Source: Trichaptum fuscoviolaceum (Eukaryota > Basidiomycota > Agaricomycetes > Hymenochaetales > Trichaptaceae). Taken from it: a stretch of 64,000 nucleotides of DNA. Where the stretch lies: assembly GCA_910574455.1 (NCBI GenBank), contig CAJSYZ010000010.1, forward strand, positions 524,770 to 588,769. The letters run 5' to 3'. This document shows positions 46,400-58,729 of this stretch, in pieces. The first letter of the stretch is position 1, and every line of letters begins with the position of its first letter. Below the pieces are notes generated by a model that worked only from the letters and a program-made list of their open reading frames with translations, made no database searches and was not told where the DNA came from. The position numbers and the translations under genes were made by a program.

Positions 46400-47218
46400 A
46401 TGTCGTTTCCACAGCATTCTAATGGGCGCACTACAAGATTTGAAGAGGGCTACGAGGGAGTTAGCTCATTCTCGACCTTTCCCCCGTCTTACTCTCCACG
46501 CGACCTTGACTATCATTCAGACTTCGCGTCGAGCAGCAGTCAGCCCTCTACTCGCTCCGCTCCTATCCCAGTTCCACATGCTATCAGTCAATCGATAAGA
46601 CCACAACGCAGTCCAAAGTTTAGCAGTGATCTCCAACCATGTGCTGCTTCAAGTTCGTATAACTTTTACGACGCTTCATTCCCCTCCGCTCCAGAAGGCT
46701 ACGCACTCCCTCGTTATGACCCAACACCCCACCATTTTCAACAAACATTCCACGATTCCCGAACTTTTCCTGGATCTGGTGATGCAGCACCACGTCAGCA
46801 CCTTGAGGGCTCGAACAACACACATCACACCCACCAGAACCATGCCTTCCGCTACAGCCCACCACTCCGACAATCTAAACGCGAACAAGACGAACGAACG
46901 AGCTGCCCATATTGCTTGAAAGTCCTCTGGGTCCGTGGCCTCCAAGTTCACATCGCGGTCTGCGAGAGAGCACGTGAAGCTCTGCCTCCAAGGACGGGGA
47001 CCCTCTCCGGCCAGAGCCGTGCTAATCCGGACATCTCCCAAGATCAAGCCGAACGCGACAGAGGCCGGAAACGGTTTCCTCGACGAAGTACCGCAGTGGA
47101 TTCAGATATAACCTCCGAGTCGACACAGCCCCGTCACCAATTGTACGCAATGTCTTCGCCTACTACCAGACAGCGCGTGAAGCCTCCCTCGCCCAAGTAC
47201 CTAAGGCACCTACCGTAG
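46400..47218 (+). CDS. Small protein with Cys-rich zinc-knuckle-like motif
   Basis: I do not recognise this family with certainty. A single exon from the first ATG (MSFPQHSNGRTTRFEEGY) gives 272 residues. Most of the protein is Ser/Pro/His-rich and probably disordered. Near the middle, CPYCLKVLWVRGLQVHIAVC has the CxxC...HxxxC spacing of a zinc finger of the C2HC kind. A basic stretch (RDRGRKRFPRR) follows. It may be a nucleic-acid-binding or regulatory protein. There are no introns, which is unusual for this window. Confidence 0.65.
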   Translation: MSFPQHSNGRTTRFEEGYEGVSSFSTFPPSYSPRDLDYHSDFASSSSQPSTRSAPIPVPHAISQSIRPQRSPKFSSDLQPCAASSSYNFYDASFPSAPEGYALPRYDPTPHHFQQTFHDSRTFPGSGDAAPRQHLEGSNNTHHTHQNHAFRYSPPLRQSKREQDERTSCPYCLKVLWVRGLQVHIAVCERAREALPPRTGTLSGQSRANPDISQDQAERDRGRKRFPRRSTAVDSDITSESTQPRHQLYAMSSPTTRQRVKPPSPKYLRHLP

Positions 47219-49263
47219 GAGACGAGCCATATCAGAGGATGGAAGACGGTTTGTATGGGCTTAAATTACTCACTTCTCTATACCATATATACTCTGTAAG
47301 CACTCTACAGCTCGGGGTGTCAAAAACTATAGCCTTTAACCAGCTTATCTTTCACCAGATTTATCTATAGTTCAATCAATACCCCTCGCACTTTCCTTTG
47401 CTTACACGGATCCTGCGTATGTATCGTAATCTTCGCATCTTGATTCTGTTGCATGAATCTATCCTGTAATCTGGACTCACATACCACTCGTAGATATTAG
47501 TGTATTATTCTCGAAGCTTTCCACTATAACATTGTATTTTATGTCAGTGATAACCAAATCAGTAAGCGTACATGTAGAAAGAATTTCTCAGTTAAGTGAA
47601 TAGGGATGTAGATTACTACGGTAGACTCTATCATGGTGATGCAGGGTATCAATTGTCGTGTTCCCTCCCAACCTCGACAATATTTACTAGAGCTCATATT
47701 AAGTAGATAGACTTCCATCGCTGAGACGCTTGATGCTGTTGTATGATCTGTAAACCTAGGATGTACTGCAAATGTAAGTGATATACTTGTGGAGGGACTT
47801 GGCTCGGAGGGTCACTGGGGACATTGATAGGTATTTACGCGCGACAATGAAATAGTAGACATGTCATTGTAATGTCAGTATCACAGCCTCCGCCTGATAG
47901 CATGCATGAGCAGGAAATAGTAATCGAAACGACAGCAACGTTTCGTTTCTTCCATCGCCATTGAATAGTTTGGAGTCTGCCAGTCAATGTGGACAAGACT
48001 TCCCTTTCTGAGGTTGAATGAACGTCCCCCAACTAGTATTCCTCTGTCTCTTCCCTCTCCAGCCGGGTCATACGTAGTAGTAAGATCAAGACGAAGAGAC
48101 ACATCGTATAGCGCCTCCTATATCGCCCATCGTCTTGGAGTCAAGCCTGACGGCACTCTAGATTGTTCAACCCGGGTAGCCTCGAAAAAAGACTCCGGCG
48201 AAAGGAGTTATCAATCAGATTCCGTCAGACAAGAGCATTTTATCCCAAAGAGCAGACCATATCTAGAAAGCTGAGAGGAGGTGCAGCAGACTACCAATTA
48301 GTATGAAATATAAACATGATGGCCGTTCATGATTAAAAGAAGCTCACTGGCACCAAACTTCGAAGGCGCAGTCGGACCAACCAAATAAGGCGTGGGAACT
48401 CTTAACTTCAGCCAAATGGAACTTGAACTGCATACTAGTAGTAGTCCACAACGAACTCGAAGATCCATCTGTCAATCAACGGAAAACGGAAAACCCACAC
48501 ACACACTAGAATCAACCGATAACAGTTAAGCAACGTCATTGTTACCAAGGAATATACACGTATATAGAGTCAGGTATGCAACAGACGAAATTTGAAAACA
48601 TAAGCAAAACAAACATAGTGACTGGGCCATCCAAGTGCGTTAGGAAAGAAGCCCTCCATCTAAGTCAGTCAGTCTGGAACTCAGGAGTCAGAGATCTTGA
48701 GAGCGAAAAAACAATCCGTTTATAAAAAATGAGAGAAAAAACAGAAGACTATATATGGCTACATCGAGAGGACAGACAGACAGACAGACAGACAAGACAA
48801 GACAGGGTCAAGCGCGCTTAATGATACAGTTGGAGATAAAAGTGATATAACTTGAGCAGAGAACAGCAAAGAGTGAAGGGTTCAGAGTGAAAGCGAAGAT
48901 ATATGTGTTCGTCGAGGGCGAGTCGGCGACAGGGAGCAGGGAGGTATGTATATGCGAAGAAAGCAAAGGGGGCAGCATTAACAATTAAAGCAGGACGGAT
49001 ATGTATGTATGGTGGTGATGTGTTGGAGTCAGATATATATCGTGTCATAGATCAGAGATCAGAGTCAGATTGCAGGGGAATAGGGAACGAAGAATATGTA
49101 AAACTCGAAAGCAAGGAAGAGAGAGCGATAGAAGAAGAAAAAAATTAAAAAACAATCCTCTAGAATGTTTTTTTCCTTGCACGTATTCTGGGGGGGCGTA
49201 AGGGAGTTTTTCGTGAAAAAGGTTAAGATGCCGAATCGGTTTTGAAGCACAGCCCGCTCAGTT
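47219..49263. other. About 2 kb without a supported gene
   Basis: AT-rich, with no recognisable gene. It contains a (GACA)n microsatellite near 48772-48805. The right end probably includes the 3' untranslated region of the HMG-box gene. Confidence 0.5.
48772..48805. repeat. (GACA)n microsatellite
   Basis: Six or so tandem GACA units are followed by GACAAGACAA variants. Confidence 0.8.
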
Positions 49264-49521
49264 CTAGTTCGCAGCAGCGCCCATCGCGCCCGTGCCGAGG
49301 TACGGCGAGTCGTGCACGAAGTCGCTGAACTCGAAGCCCGGCCCCGCGGACGCGGGGTCTGCGTACCCATGCGCTTGTCCGTGTGCGTGGTGGCCATGAC
49401 GGTCCACGACAGACACGGGCAGGGGAAGCGGAAGCGGCAGGCCGAGCGCGTAGTTGTCGAGCACGTCCACGCCCGAGCACACGCCCGCCGCCGCGCTCAT
49501 GTACGTCTGCAGGTCCTCCCC

Positions 49522-49560
<39 letters not shown>

Positions 49561-52500
49561 TTGCTCGAGTTGGTATTGGTGCTGGTGCTGGTGCTGGTGC
49601 TGGTGATCGTAGTACAGCCCCAACGCACCCGGCGCATCCGCGCCCACGCCGACGCCCATCGAGCCGCCGAGGCTCGCAGAAAGCGGCTCCGGCGCCGAGT
49701 CCGCGTACACACTCTGGTGCTCAAACTGCTGCTGAGGGTGCTGCTCGTACTGCTCATACTGCTGCTCGTACTGCTGCGGATGCGCGCCGTCCAGCAGCTC
49801 TGTCCCCGCCACCGTGTCTTGCGCGTGCTGGTGTGGCGGCAGGGGCCGCATCTCCGTCGGGGTCGATTCCTGACTCTGACTCGGCGTCTGCGTCTGGCTC
49901 TCTTGCGAATGCATCTCCATGGCACCGAACCCATGCGGGCTGCCCGACCCAGACGCGCTCAAGTCCGGCGACCCGCTCGCGACGCTGCTCGGCTGGCTGT
50001 TCTGGAAATACTCCTGCGCATGCGCGTGTGCGTGCGCCGCGCCTCCGCCTCCGCCTCCGCCATACACATACTCCAACTCCATTCCCTGACCCTGACCCTG
50101 ACCCTGGAGCTGCTGGCCATGCTGCTGCTGTTGGCCATGCGGCACGTAGTGCGGCGCGTAGTGGTACTCCTGCTGCTGCGGCGGCGCGTACTCCTGCGTC
50201 GGGTACACCTCAGGTTCCGCGACCGGTACTGCGACTTTCCGAAGCGGGACCGGCTGCGCAAGCGCTGGGACCTGCTGGTGCGGCGGGATGTTCTCCAGCG
50301 GGCTGATGCTCACGTCTACGTGCGGTGCGTACCCTGCACCCCTCGCGCCCGGACCGCCATTATTTGTGCTGGCGCCGTGGCCGGCCCTGGGGAGGTTCAT
50401 CATGATGGCCGTGAAGTCGAAGCTCCCGCGCGGGCCTGCACTCGGTGGCGGGGGCGGGGTGCCGTTGCTGTTGTTGCTGGTGGCGTTATTGTTATTATTA
50501 TCGTTGTTGTTATTGGTGGTGGTGGTGTTAGCAGTAGTGGAGGTGGAGGAAGCACCATCGGTGTTGCTGGTGCCGAAGCGGAAAGCCGGGTTGAGGAGGT
50601 ACGAGTCGACCTCCGGAAGCGGCTCGGGCTCCGCACCCGTCCCCGCGCCCGAGCCATTCGGGTCGGGCAGCGCGGCACTCTCGAACCAGATCGACTGCGG
50701 CGCGAACGGGTGCGGGAAGCCGTTCACACCGTCTCCTGTTGCACCCGTCGCACCTATCGCACCGTTGTCGGAAGCGGAAGCGGAAGAAGAGGCGAAGGGG
50801 TTCGTGAACCCGACATTCGCGCTCGGTGGCGGCAGCGCAGGGGCTGTCGTCGGGGTGAAGCTGAATGCGTTGTTGTTGTTGTTCGCGTGCGCGCCGATGC
50901 CGAAGTGGGCGAAGGCGCCCGAGGCGAGCTGGTGCTGCAGCACGGGCTGCGTCGAGCTCGCGCGGCGCCCGAGCTGGCCGAGCTGGTGCTGGCGCGCCGC
51001 GCGCGCGCCCATACCGAGGGGCATCCCGATCCCGCTGTTCACGGGCATGCCCATGCTCATACCAGTGTTCATGTTCATGTAGCTGCTCATGCCTCCGTTC
51101 GCATTCATCCCCCCGCCCGGACCCATGCCCATGCCCATGCCGAAACCCATGTGCATCTGGTTGTACAGCGCCATGTTCCCGAGCATGCCCATGCCCTGCT
51201 GCGGCGCGAACTGCGTCTGCTGGGTCTGCTGTTGGCGGAGGGAGTGCGCGAGGCGCGGCGAGCCCGCACGCGAGAGCGTCGCTGCTGTCTGGTGCTGCGG
51301 GCGAGTGGAGGAGGTGGTGTCGAATGGACCTTGTAGATGTGAAGGGAGCTGCAGCTCGCCGCTCGCAGGCGTCGCGCCCGCGCTCAGAGACTGCGCGTGC
51401 TGCTCCGTCGACGCCGACGCCGACGTGTTGTTGTTGTTGTTGTTGTTGGTATCCGCATACCACGCAGGCAGCATATTACTCAAGTTGCTCAGCCCAGCAC
51501 CGTTCGCGCCGCCCGCATCGGCGCCCATCGTCGGGAGTGTCGGGAGCGCAATCTGCTGCACACCATTCGAGTTCGCGCCCGCTCCTGCACTCAAGTTCGC
51601 TCCTGCACTCGAGCTGGCACCGGCGCTCGCCAGCGCAGGGTTCGCGAAGTTAAACGGGTTCGCCTGTGCCTGCGCGCTGAACGCCGGCGGGAACGCATAA
51701 GCGTGGGCGTGGGCGTGTCCGTAAGGGTACGCGGCGGCGTGCGCATACGTGTCCATGGGGAGGGGCACGCTCGACGAGCGGCGGTGCCCGAAGTGCTGTG
51801 CGCGCCGCTCGCGCTCCTGGTTGCGCCGCAGCTGCATGCTCTGCTGCGCCTCGTCGACCGGCGTCCCCGTGCCTCCACCCGCGCTCATCGTGCCCGGAAC
51901 CGAGCCTGGCATGGGCATAGGCATGGCCAGCGGCGACGGGCCCTCGATCTCCCGGCGTTTGCGCTCCTCGTCCGCGCGGCGCTGCTGCTCGTCGCGGATC
52001 GCCGCCGCCTCCGCCGCGGCTTTGGCCTCCTGGCGCCGGCGCTTCTTTTCGGGGTCGTGCTTCGGCTGGAAGCGGTAGTCGGGGTACAGGCGCTTGTGCT
52101 CTTCCTTCTTCTTGTCCGCGAGCTGCTCCCATCGTTTCTTTTCTGTTGCGGGGAGGGCTTTCCAGTGGTTGCCTGTGAATAGGGTGGTATCAGAAAAATT
52201 GATGATAAAAACACAGATTGCCTGGGAAATAGAGCTATTTTGGGAAGGAAGCTGATTGCGGAACCAATCCCGAAAAAGAAAGTAGGTTTGGCGGGTGGAC
52301 TCGAAGGACGCGGGGGGTGCATGAGCCCGACGGGGGCCAGCGAAGCAGCGGTGGGAATGAACGATGAAAGGTGAGGGGGTTTACTCACCGACGATGCGCG
52401 AAAGCGAGTTATGGTTCGTCTCGATCGACCCAGGGACGTGCCGCTGATGCACGAAGTTCTGGCGGAAGAGCATGAACGCGTTCGGCGGGCGCGGGATGTG

Positions 52501-53029
52501 CTCGACGCTGTCGCGCCGGGGCCCGCGGCGTCGTGGGCGCGTCGGCGGGGGCATGGGCAGGTCGACGGGGTCGGTGCTGGCGGACGCGTCCATGTTTTCA
52601 GGCTTGGTGTCTGCGTCTGCGTCTGCGTCGCCTGCGGGGGGCTGGGTGGGCGAGGAGGAGGAGGAGGGAGATAAAGGCGAGGGGGGCGTGTTCTCGTCGG
52701 TGCGGTCGGAGGGGTAGCTGATGGGGGTGAGGTTGGGCGCGAAGGTGTAACTCTTGGGGACGACGAGCGATCTGCGGCGGGTGCTCACTGGTGGTGGGCA
52801 GAGGAGAGGATGGTTGTCAGCATCAGCATCAGCAGCGTTTCTTCAAAGCCCGGGAGAAAATGATGGCTGTGATGGACGTGATCTAGACGCCGTATCGGTT
52901 CGTGTCCACACACAGCATACAGCTCACAGCCATCGCACAGAACACTCCGAATAATTAATACTTTCAACACTCACAGAGCGAGAGCGACGAGCGTCTGCGC
53001 GCGAACATCGCGCTACGTATTGGGGCCAT
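49264..53029 (-). CDS. HMG-box transcription factor with long polyQ/low-complexity tail
   Basis: This is a sequence-specific HMG-box regulator (SOX/MATA_HMG type), a class that includes fungal sexual-development factors. Three exons give 1,120 residues: 53029-52975 (MAPIRSAMFARRRSSLSL), 52787-52389 and 52172-49264. The HMG box spans about residues 118-190: HIPRPPNAFMLFRQNFVHQR, SLSRIVG joined to NHWKALPATEKKRWEQLA, and HKRLYPDYRFQP. It ends in a basic KKRRRQEAKAAAEAAAIRDE region. The remaining 900 residues are low complexity: His/Ala, Met/Gly, Asn runs, Gly runs and a pure polyQ tract (about 49519-49560), typical of activation domains. The short first exon supplies the only ATG; exon 2 has no ATG at its start. 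Confidence 0.85.
49519..49561. repeat. CAG/CTG trinucleotide array (polyQ)
   Basis: About eleven CTG triplets followed by TTG on the plus strand correspond to CAA and CAG on the coding minus strand, encoding polyglutamine in the HMG-box protein. Confidence 0.85.
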
Positions 53030-53589
53030 GGAGGCAAAGGTTGTCGGTTGAGTTGAGCCGATTTTGCCAGGAGGAAAAGAAAAGAGATGACAAGAAGCAA
53101 AAGGAATGAGGAGGGCGGAACGAGAACGAGTAACGTGCAGGCCTTGTCCTTTATCTTTATCTTCTTGTACACCGTCGGACGTGAGCCTCTCACTCCTCGA
53201 ACAACGCACTCCCGACTTGTCCACTCTCCTCATTCTCACGCCTGATTTTCCATTTAACACCATTTGGCCCCCGGTCACCTTATTATGCTTCCGCTGCATT
53301 ACTGCCCTCTCTTCCTTGTCCATTGCAGCACTCACTGGCCGTATCTTCTCATCACTAGTATTATGTATACCTTGCAACTACCCTTCTCCGTCAATCAAAA
53401 ACACCGTCGCTCATCTAACCCCCTCTCATCCATCTACTTTCTGCCTCTGGGGTCCCGCGGTATTCCACGTGGGGCCACGCGGTCGGGCCAAACACAGCAC
53501 ATCATCCGAATGGGGATGAAGGCAGCAACTGTATCGGTCGAGTGCTTCAGAGCTTTCTCGACGAATCAGAACTGCTGCACACCCTTTTT
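53030..53589. other. HMG-gene upstream region
   Basis: No supported gene. Promoter and 5' untranslated sequence of the HMG-box gene are expected here. Confidence 0.4.
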
Positions 53590-55280
53590 CCTTCGAGAGT
53601 CGACCATCCCTGCTCTTCTCTACCTTCTTCTCAATTTATGCAGCTTTTTTATATCATATTCAGTCTCTTCTTCGGCACAGGGTGCGACACGCTATAGGTG
53701 CTGTAAACCGAAGAGCAGTCACCATGTGAGAGGTACGGTGCTGCCCCCGCCCGACCTCCACCAAAGATCTCGAGGAACAGCAAAGCCATTTTGACATTGA
53801 ACAGAATGTGTCAAACATACACTAACAACCATGGATCGTCTTCGTGATCGAGATCGACCTTCCCCCGGAAATGAACTTCTAATTTCCCCGATATGCCTCG
53901 AGGCCCGGCGGATTCGTGTTCCATTGCCTGCCGCAAGGATTCGGTCTTTGCTGTTCCTGCTCGCACGTCTCCGGCGCAGAAAATGCTTTATCATTCCCTC
54001 AAGCGAACAGTGTACCTCAACGCGAAGCCGCTATCTTCCTCAAGCTCGCTCTGGCGTGGCGCAGCGGCACTTGAGCGCCGGTCTCGAGTCCCGCCGCTCA
54101 GAACCGCACCCGGCGAATAACTCGCAAAGCACCTTACCGCCACCGGTCACCGCGCTCGAAGCCGCTCTATCTCTCGATTCTTCCGTGATCAGCCCATCCA
54201 TTTCCCAGGGGAGCCCCGAGAGCCAAGATAGAGCAAACGCAAATCTGATCGACTTGCTTCTCGTGCTTCATAGACTCGTCGTCCCTCGCAACGGGTATGC
54301 AGTAAACGCGACTGACATGGAGCGCCCGACTCGGATGACCGGATGTCGGTCTGCGTCACGGTCTTCTCTTCTCTTCTCAAAGATTGATGCACAGGCTTAC
54401 CTCGTCGCCACTCTCTACCGGCGGACGAACCTAGCGACGAATGACTTCCAGCAGCGTCTCAGCACTCACTTAACCGCATCGCCTATCTGCTTATATGTAC
54501 TCGCACTGGTATGATAAAGTAACGTCCGGATTAAGCTGGATTAAGTGAGCTTCAGATTACGCTACCGACACCCACCGCCGGGGCTATTAACGCTAATAGA
54601 CGGACTGAAGACTTGAAGACAGTATGGACGTGGTTTGGAGAAAGGAATTGCGAGTCGCGACCGACCGCACAAGGCATCTTGGGTCCCCGTCGGCGGTCGC
54701 GAGGTGCACATACATGTTATGTCAGCGATCGTCGTCCAATGCAACCCCGCCGCCCATCCGCGATCCGCGATTGGTGATCGGTGATCGTCGTCGCCGTCGT
54801 CACTCGACACTCGCCCCATGATCGCCATCGCCATATTGTCGCTGACCCAAATGACCTAAAGGCAACATGATGAGTGCGACTACGATCAACCCATTCCTCC
54901 TAGCCGGCGCCCATGCCCATGCCATCATACACAACCTACTACCGTTGTTCGCCCCATATATACTACTATACGTGATAAGCTTCCAAAAGCTCTTGTATTC
55001 ACCGAACATACTGTTCCCCCCGGCCTCTTTGTCCTTCGTGCTCTTCTGCTCTTATGCGCTGTGGTTTTGTGTGCGTCCCGCCGTGGACTCCGTAACCCTC
55101 GATGACGCACGCACGCAGACTCGGAGGACTCGGGCGACACAGCCTCCGAATCGGATTGACTTCTGATCCTAATCCTCATTCCTGCAACGGCCCTTTCGTC
55201 TACGAATCGCTTGCCTTTGCACGCGGGCCATTCTTGTCAAAAGTCAAAACGAGCTCACTCGAAAGCGCCGTACGTACCCC
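53590..55280 (+). repeat. Diverged tandem repeat, copy A
   Basis: Blocks matching copy B in the same order include GACCATCCCTGC (53608), CACCATGTGAGAGGTAC (53721), GCGGCACTTGAGCGCC (about 54064), CGCTAATAGACGGACTGAA (about 54591) and GTGATAAGCTTC (about 54974). The interval to the partner grows from about 1.68 to 2.05 kb through indels. A segment at about 53735-53880 is inverted relative to copy B. I see no transposase and no convincing gene. Confidence 0.7.
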
Positions 55281-57290
55281 TGAGTCCGACCATCCCTGCT
55301 TCTCTCGAGCTTCTTCTCCATTTATTCAGCTTTTCTTTTTTTCGGTCCTGATCAGTTTCTTCTTCGGCACAGCAACTGCCCGAGAATACTGTGTACTCGT
55401 GTGCCAGCGATAGTGCGACACGGTGAAGCGAACAGCATTCCATGAACTGGCCCACCATGTGAGAGGTACAAAGTGCAGTAAGCAGGACCAGTCTTTCGCC
55501 GGCGCACACGAGGCATAGTAAATGGGGAACGAGCAAGTTCATTTCCGGGGAGAGGGTAGATCTCAGGCTCGATCACGAACGAAGACGATCCATGATTTGA
55601 CACATCCTGTTCAATGTCAAATTGGCTGTTCTGTCCTGTTCCTGGAGATCTCCGGTGGAGCCTCGAAGTCGGGCGGGGGGGGGGGGGGGCTGCTCACTGC
55701 TCAGTGCGTACATAGACCGTGCATGCAAATACAGTATCCGGCCGGACAGGCATGCGATCAGGCGAACTGCGTACCTCGTCGGGGTGCTATCTTCTTCGGA
55801 CTCGCCCTGGCCTGGCGAAGCGGCACTTGAGCGCCGACCTCGAGTCCCGAGCCTCTCGAGCCTCCCGCTGCCAGTGACGCCCGCACCTCACAAAGCCCGG
55901 GGCCCGGGCCCGTCTCGCATACATAAGTAGCACGAAGCCGCACGATCAGCCTCAGCCGGGCCCATCCATTCTCATTCTCAGCCTGATGAGGAGTCTGCAC
56001 CCAAATTAATGGGCCAAAATCCGTCACGCAAATCCGTATCGGCGTGGCTTCGCGTGCTTCGCGTGTTTCGCTGAATCGCTGAATCGTGCTTTCATAATGA
56101 AGATCCCTCGGAACGAGTCCGTAGCTTCATAGCGCCGGACTCGGATGAACGGATGCCAGAGTGCGTCTTCTCTTCTCTTTTTGAGTCTACATCGCACCGA
56201 TCACGCAGCACTCATCACGAATTGATCGCGTCGACCTGCAGGCTTATTCTGTACTCCGTTGCCCCTCTCTCCCGGCGGACGAACCTCAGCCTAGCGATGA
56301 ATCACTAGCCTCGAGATGAGTCCGTCGACGTCCGTCCGAGCACGAATCAGAATAGAGTAACGTCCAGATAGAGTGAGTGTACGTTACGTTACCCTCAGGA
56401 ATCAGGGTGCACCGGGGTTTATTCACGCTAATAGACGGACTGAATTCGAAATGAACGCGACCGACAGCCCAATCTATCCCCCCGGTCGCGAGGTGTATGT
56501 CAGCGATCGTCGTCCATCGTTCAAAGCCTCCCCGCCGCCCATCCGCCCATCCGCGATCAGTGATCCGTGATCGTCGTCGTCACCCGTCTCTCGCCCCGTA
56601 ATCGCCATTGCCTTTGCGTGCCGTCTCTTGTCCGCCACATACCAAGACCCTCGTCGGCGCTCTAGCTACATACAAGTATCAGAAACTCGGCCTGGACGGC
56701 CAAATGGTTAAGGTCGTCCACCCACCCCGCGCGTTCCCCATCTCACCGGCCCCCTCTTACCCACTTATTCTGATCGAAAACACGAACAAGCTCAAACAAT
56801 TCTACCATCCAACTTATCAGAAGGATGTTAGAGGCTCTCTGATCCAGATGACCTGGGGGCACCATGATGAATGCGATAGCAATCATCCCATCCCTCCTAG
56901 CCGACGCCCATGCCCATGCCATCACGCACGACCTACTACCATCGTTCGCCTTATACTGTACGTGATAAGCTTCTAAAAGGCTCTCGTATTCAACGAGCAT
57001 ACTGATCCCCCCGGTCTCTTCGTTCTTCGCGCTCTTATGTTCTTATGCGCTGTGCCTATGCGTGCGCCTCCAAATCTGATTCCCATCCTGATCCGTCTCC
57101 CCGTGCACTGGGCTGGATACATTCTCAATACCCGATGGCAAGACACGCAGACTCGGAGGTCTCGGACGGAAATTCACTGGCATGCACGCCCGGTGCCTCC
57201 GAGTCGGACTGACTGCTGACGTCTGAACCTGAACTCTGATTCCTACACGCCTTTCGTCCTTTCATCTACTAACCGCTTGCCTTCCATGGT
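55281..57290 (+). repeat. Diverged tandem repeat, copy B
   Basis: It shares the ordered blocks of copy A: GACCATCCCTGC (about 55289), CACCATGTGAGAGGTAC (55453), GCGGCACTTGAGCGCC (about 55819), CGCTAATAGACGGACTGAA (about 56427) and GTGATAAGCTTC (about 56959). A run of at least fourteen G lies near 55675, inside the part that is inverted in copy A. Confidence 0.7.
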
Positions 57291-58729
57291 GACCTTATGC
57301 ACCCAGCCATCCTCTTCAAACCGATCACACTCGAAGGCGCGGCTCCGGTCTTCCATTCCACTCAAGAGCGCCCCATGCCCCATGCCACCCTCGAATCTCT
57401 CGTCGAAAACTGGAAACTGCTTCGTCTGAAGCACCTCTTCGAAGCATGTTTCCTGTGATCCCTGAACGGTGTGTTTGGTGCCTCCGAGTCAGTGCCTACG
57501 GCTGCCACTGCCGCTGGGCAGCTGTCCCGCGTCTCACTCTCACTCTCACTCGGGCTCTCCGCTCAAGACCATTTCAAGTATAGACTCGATCACAGCCTTA
57601 CGAGAACCCGCATCGGGGCCTTGGATGATGCGCTTCCTTCAAAGTTTGTAACTTGAATGATTTCACGTCGACCAACGCCCGCTAAGCTGATTAGAGCGGC
57701 GTCGGTTACGCGCTCATCTAATTCATAGACTCGAGATTAAACTACGTCTCTTGGCAGATATACTATGTAGGTAGTTGTAGTGAGCTAACGCCTCCGAGGC
57801 TGTTCATCAGAAACCTTGTTGAGCAAAGGGTAAAGTCGTCCAGTCGTCGACCGATTACCTGAAGTGCTCGGGAGACACTATGATAGTAGTGGATGCCCAC
57901 CCTCACGCTCAGCTACGATCAGACATCCCTTTTTTCCCTCCCCCGTTCCCTCGTGGCACCAACACTGCCTTATCACCTTCCATTCCGCCATTTACTGTAT
58001 TTCTATCATTCTGCGTCCTCCAAGAACAGAATACAAAGCAGCTTATATAAGCATCTACCCAAACGAGGAAGTCTTTCATCCCAAAAAGGAAGCCATTGTT
58101 CATGAACGTCCTCAGCGTCTGCCATACCGGCCGGCGCTCTATCGTTTTTTTCTCTTTGGCCACTGCGTATGCCGGTGAATAGCCCTCAGATTCGATCACT
58201 AGCCCGACCCCTTTTTCCGTCGAACGAAGGGCGAAAAGAGCCCGAACATAGTTGTTTGAGCACGCGAGATAGACTTTACGCTTCTTGGTGCCTGCCCTGT
58301 CTCCTACTTCGTCCTTGCTGTTTCAGAGTTCACGTTTGAGGAATGAGGAGAACTTTTGGCAACGAGGGTGCGTTGCTATCAAGGTACTATAGTCGATGAT
58401 CGGACGATCACTTTGTAAACCCGTGCAGTCCATCGGTGACCCGAGTTTGTGTGTTGTCAAAGCCAGTGTGACAATATAGATGAGCACTGTCACATCACGT
58501 TTAACTTGAATTTACACCGTGACCGTGACGAGGCTGTCGCGGTCGTGTCGGCTCCGCGCAGACACCCCCCGGGCCATACCATCAACCAAGTACTTGTCCT
58601 TCCAACTCTGAGAATACACCTTTTAAGAGAACTGAGCACCTTAGGCTACCATACATTCCGTGTCACTGAATCGAGAAGGCAACCTGCCACGACGCAAGAA
58701 CAAACCATACCAACTGGTCACTTTTCGAC
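57291..58729. other. Intergenic, no supported gene
   Basis: Fragments resembling the start of the tandem repeat continue briefly after 57290. The rest has no recognisable gene and should include the F-box gene promoter. Confidence 0.4.

Noticed and set aside
49312..51336. 674-codon open frame on the plus strand
   Set aside because: It is the shadow of the GC-rich, repeat-rich HMG-box gene on the other strand; its composition (runs of Leu and Arg) is what the complement of polyQ and Ala/Gly runs gives.
54800..57000. Minus-strand frames in both tandem repeat copies (55009-54800 and 57000-56743) sharing a MAWAWA core
   Set aside because: The frame is kept in both copies, but most base differences change the amino acid, which does not look like selection for a protein.
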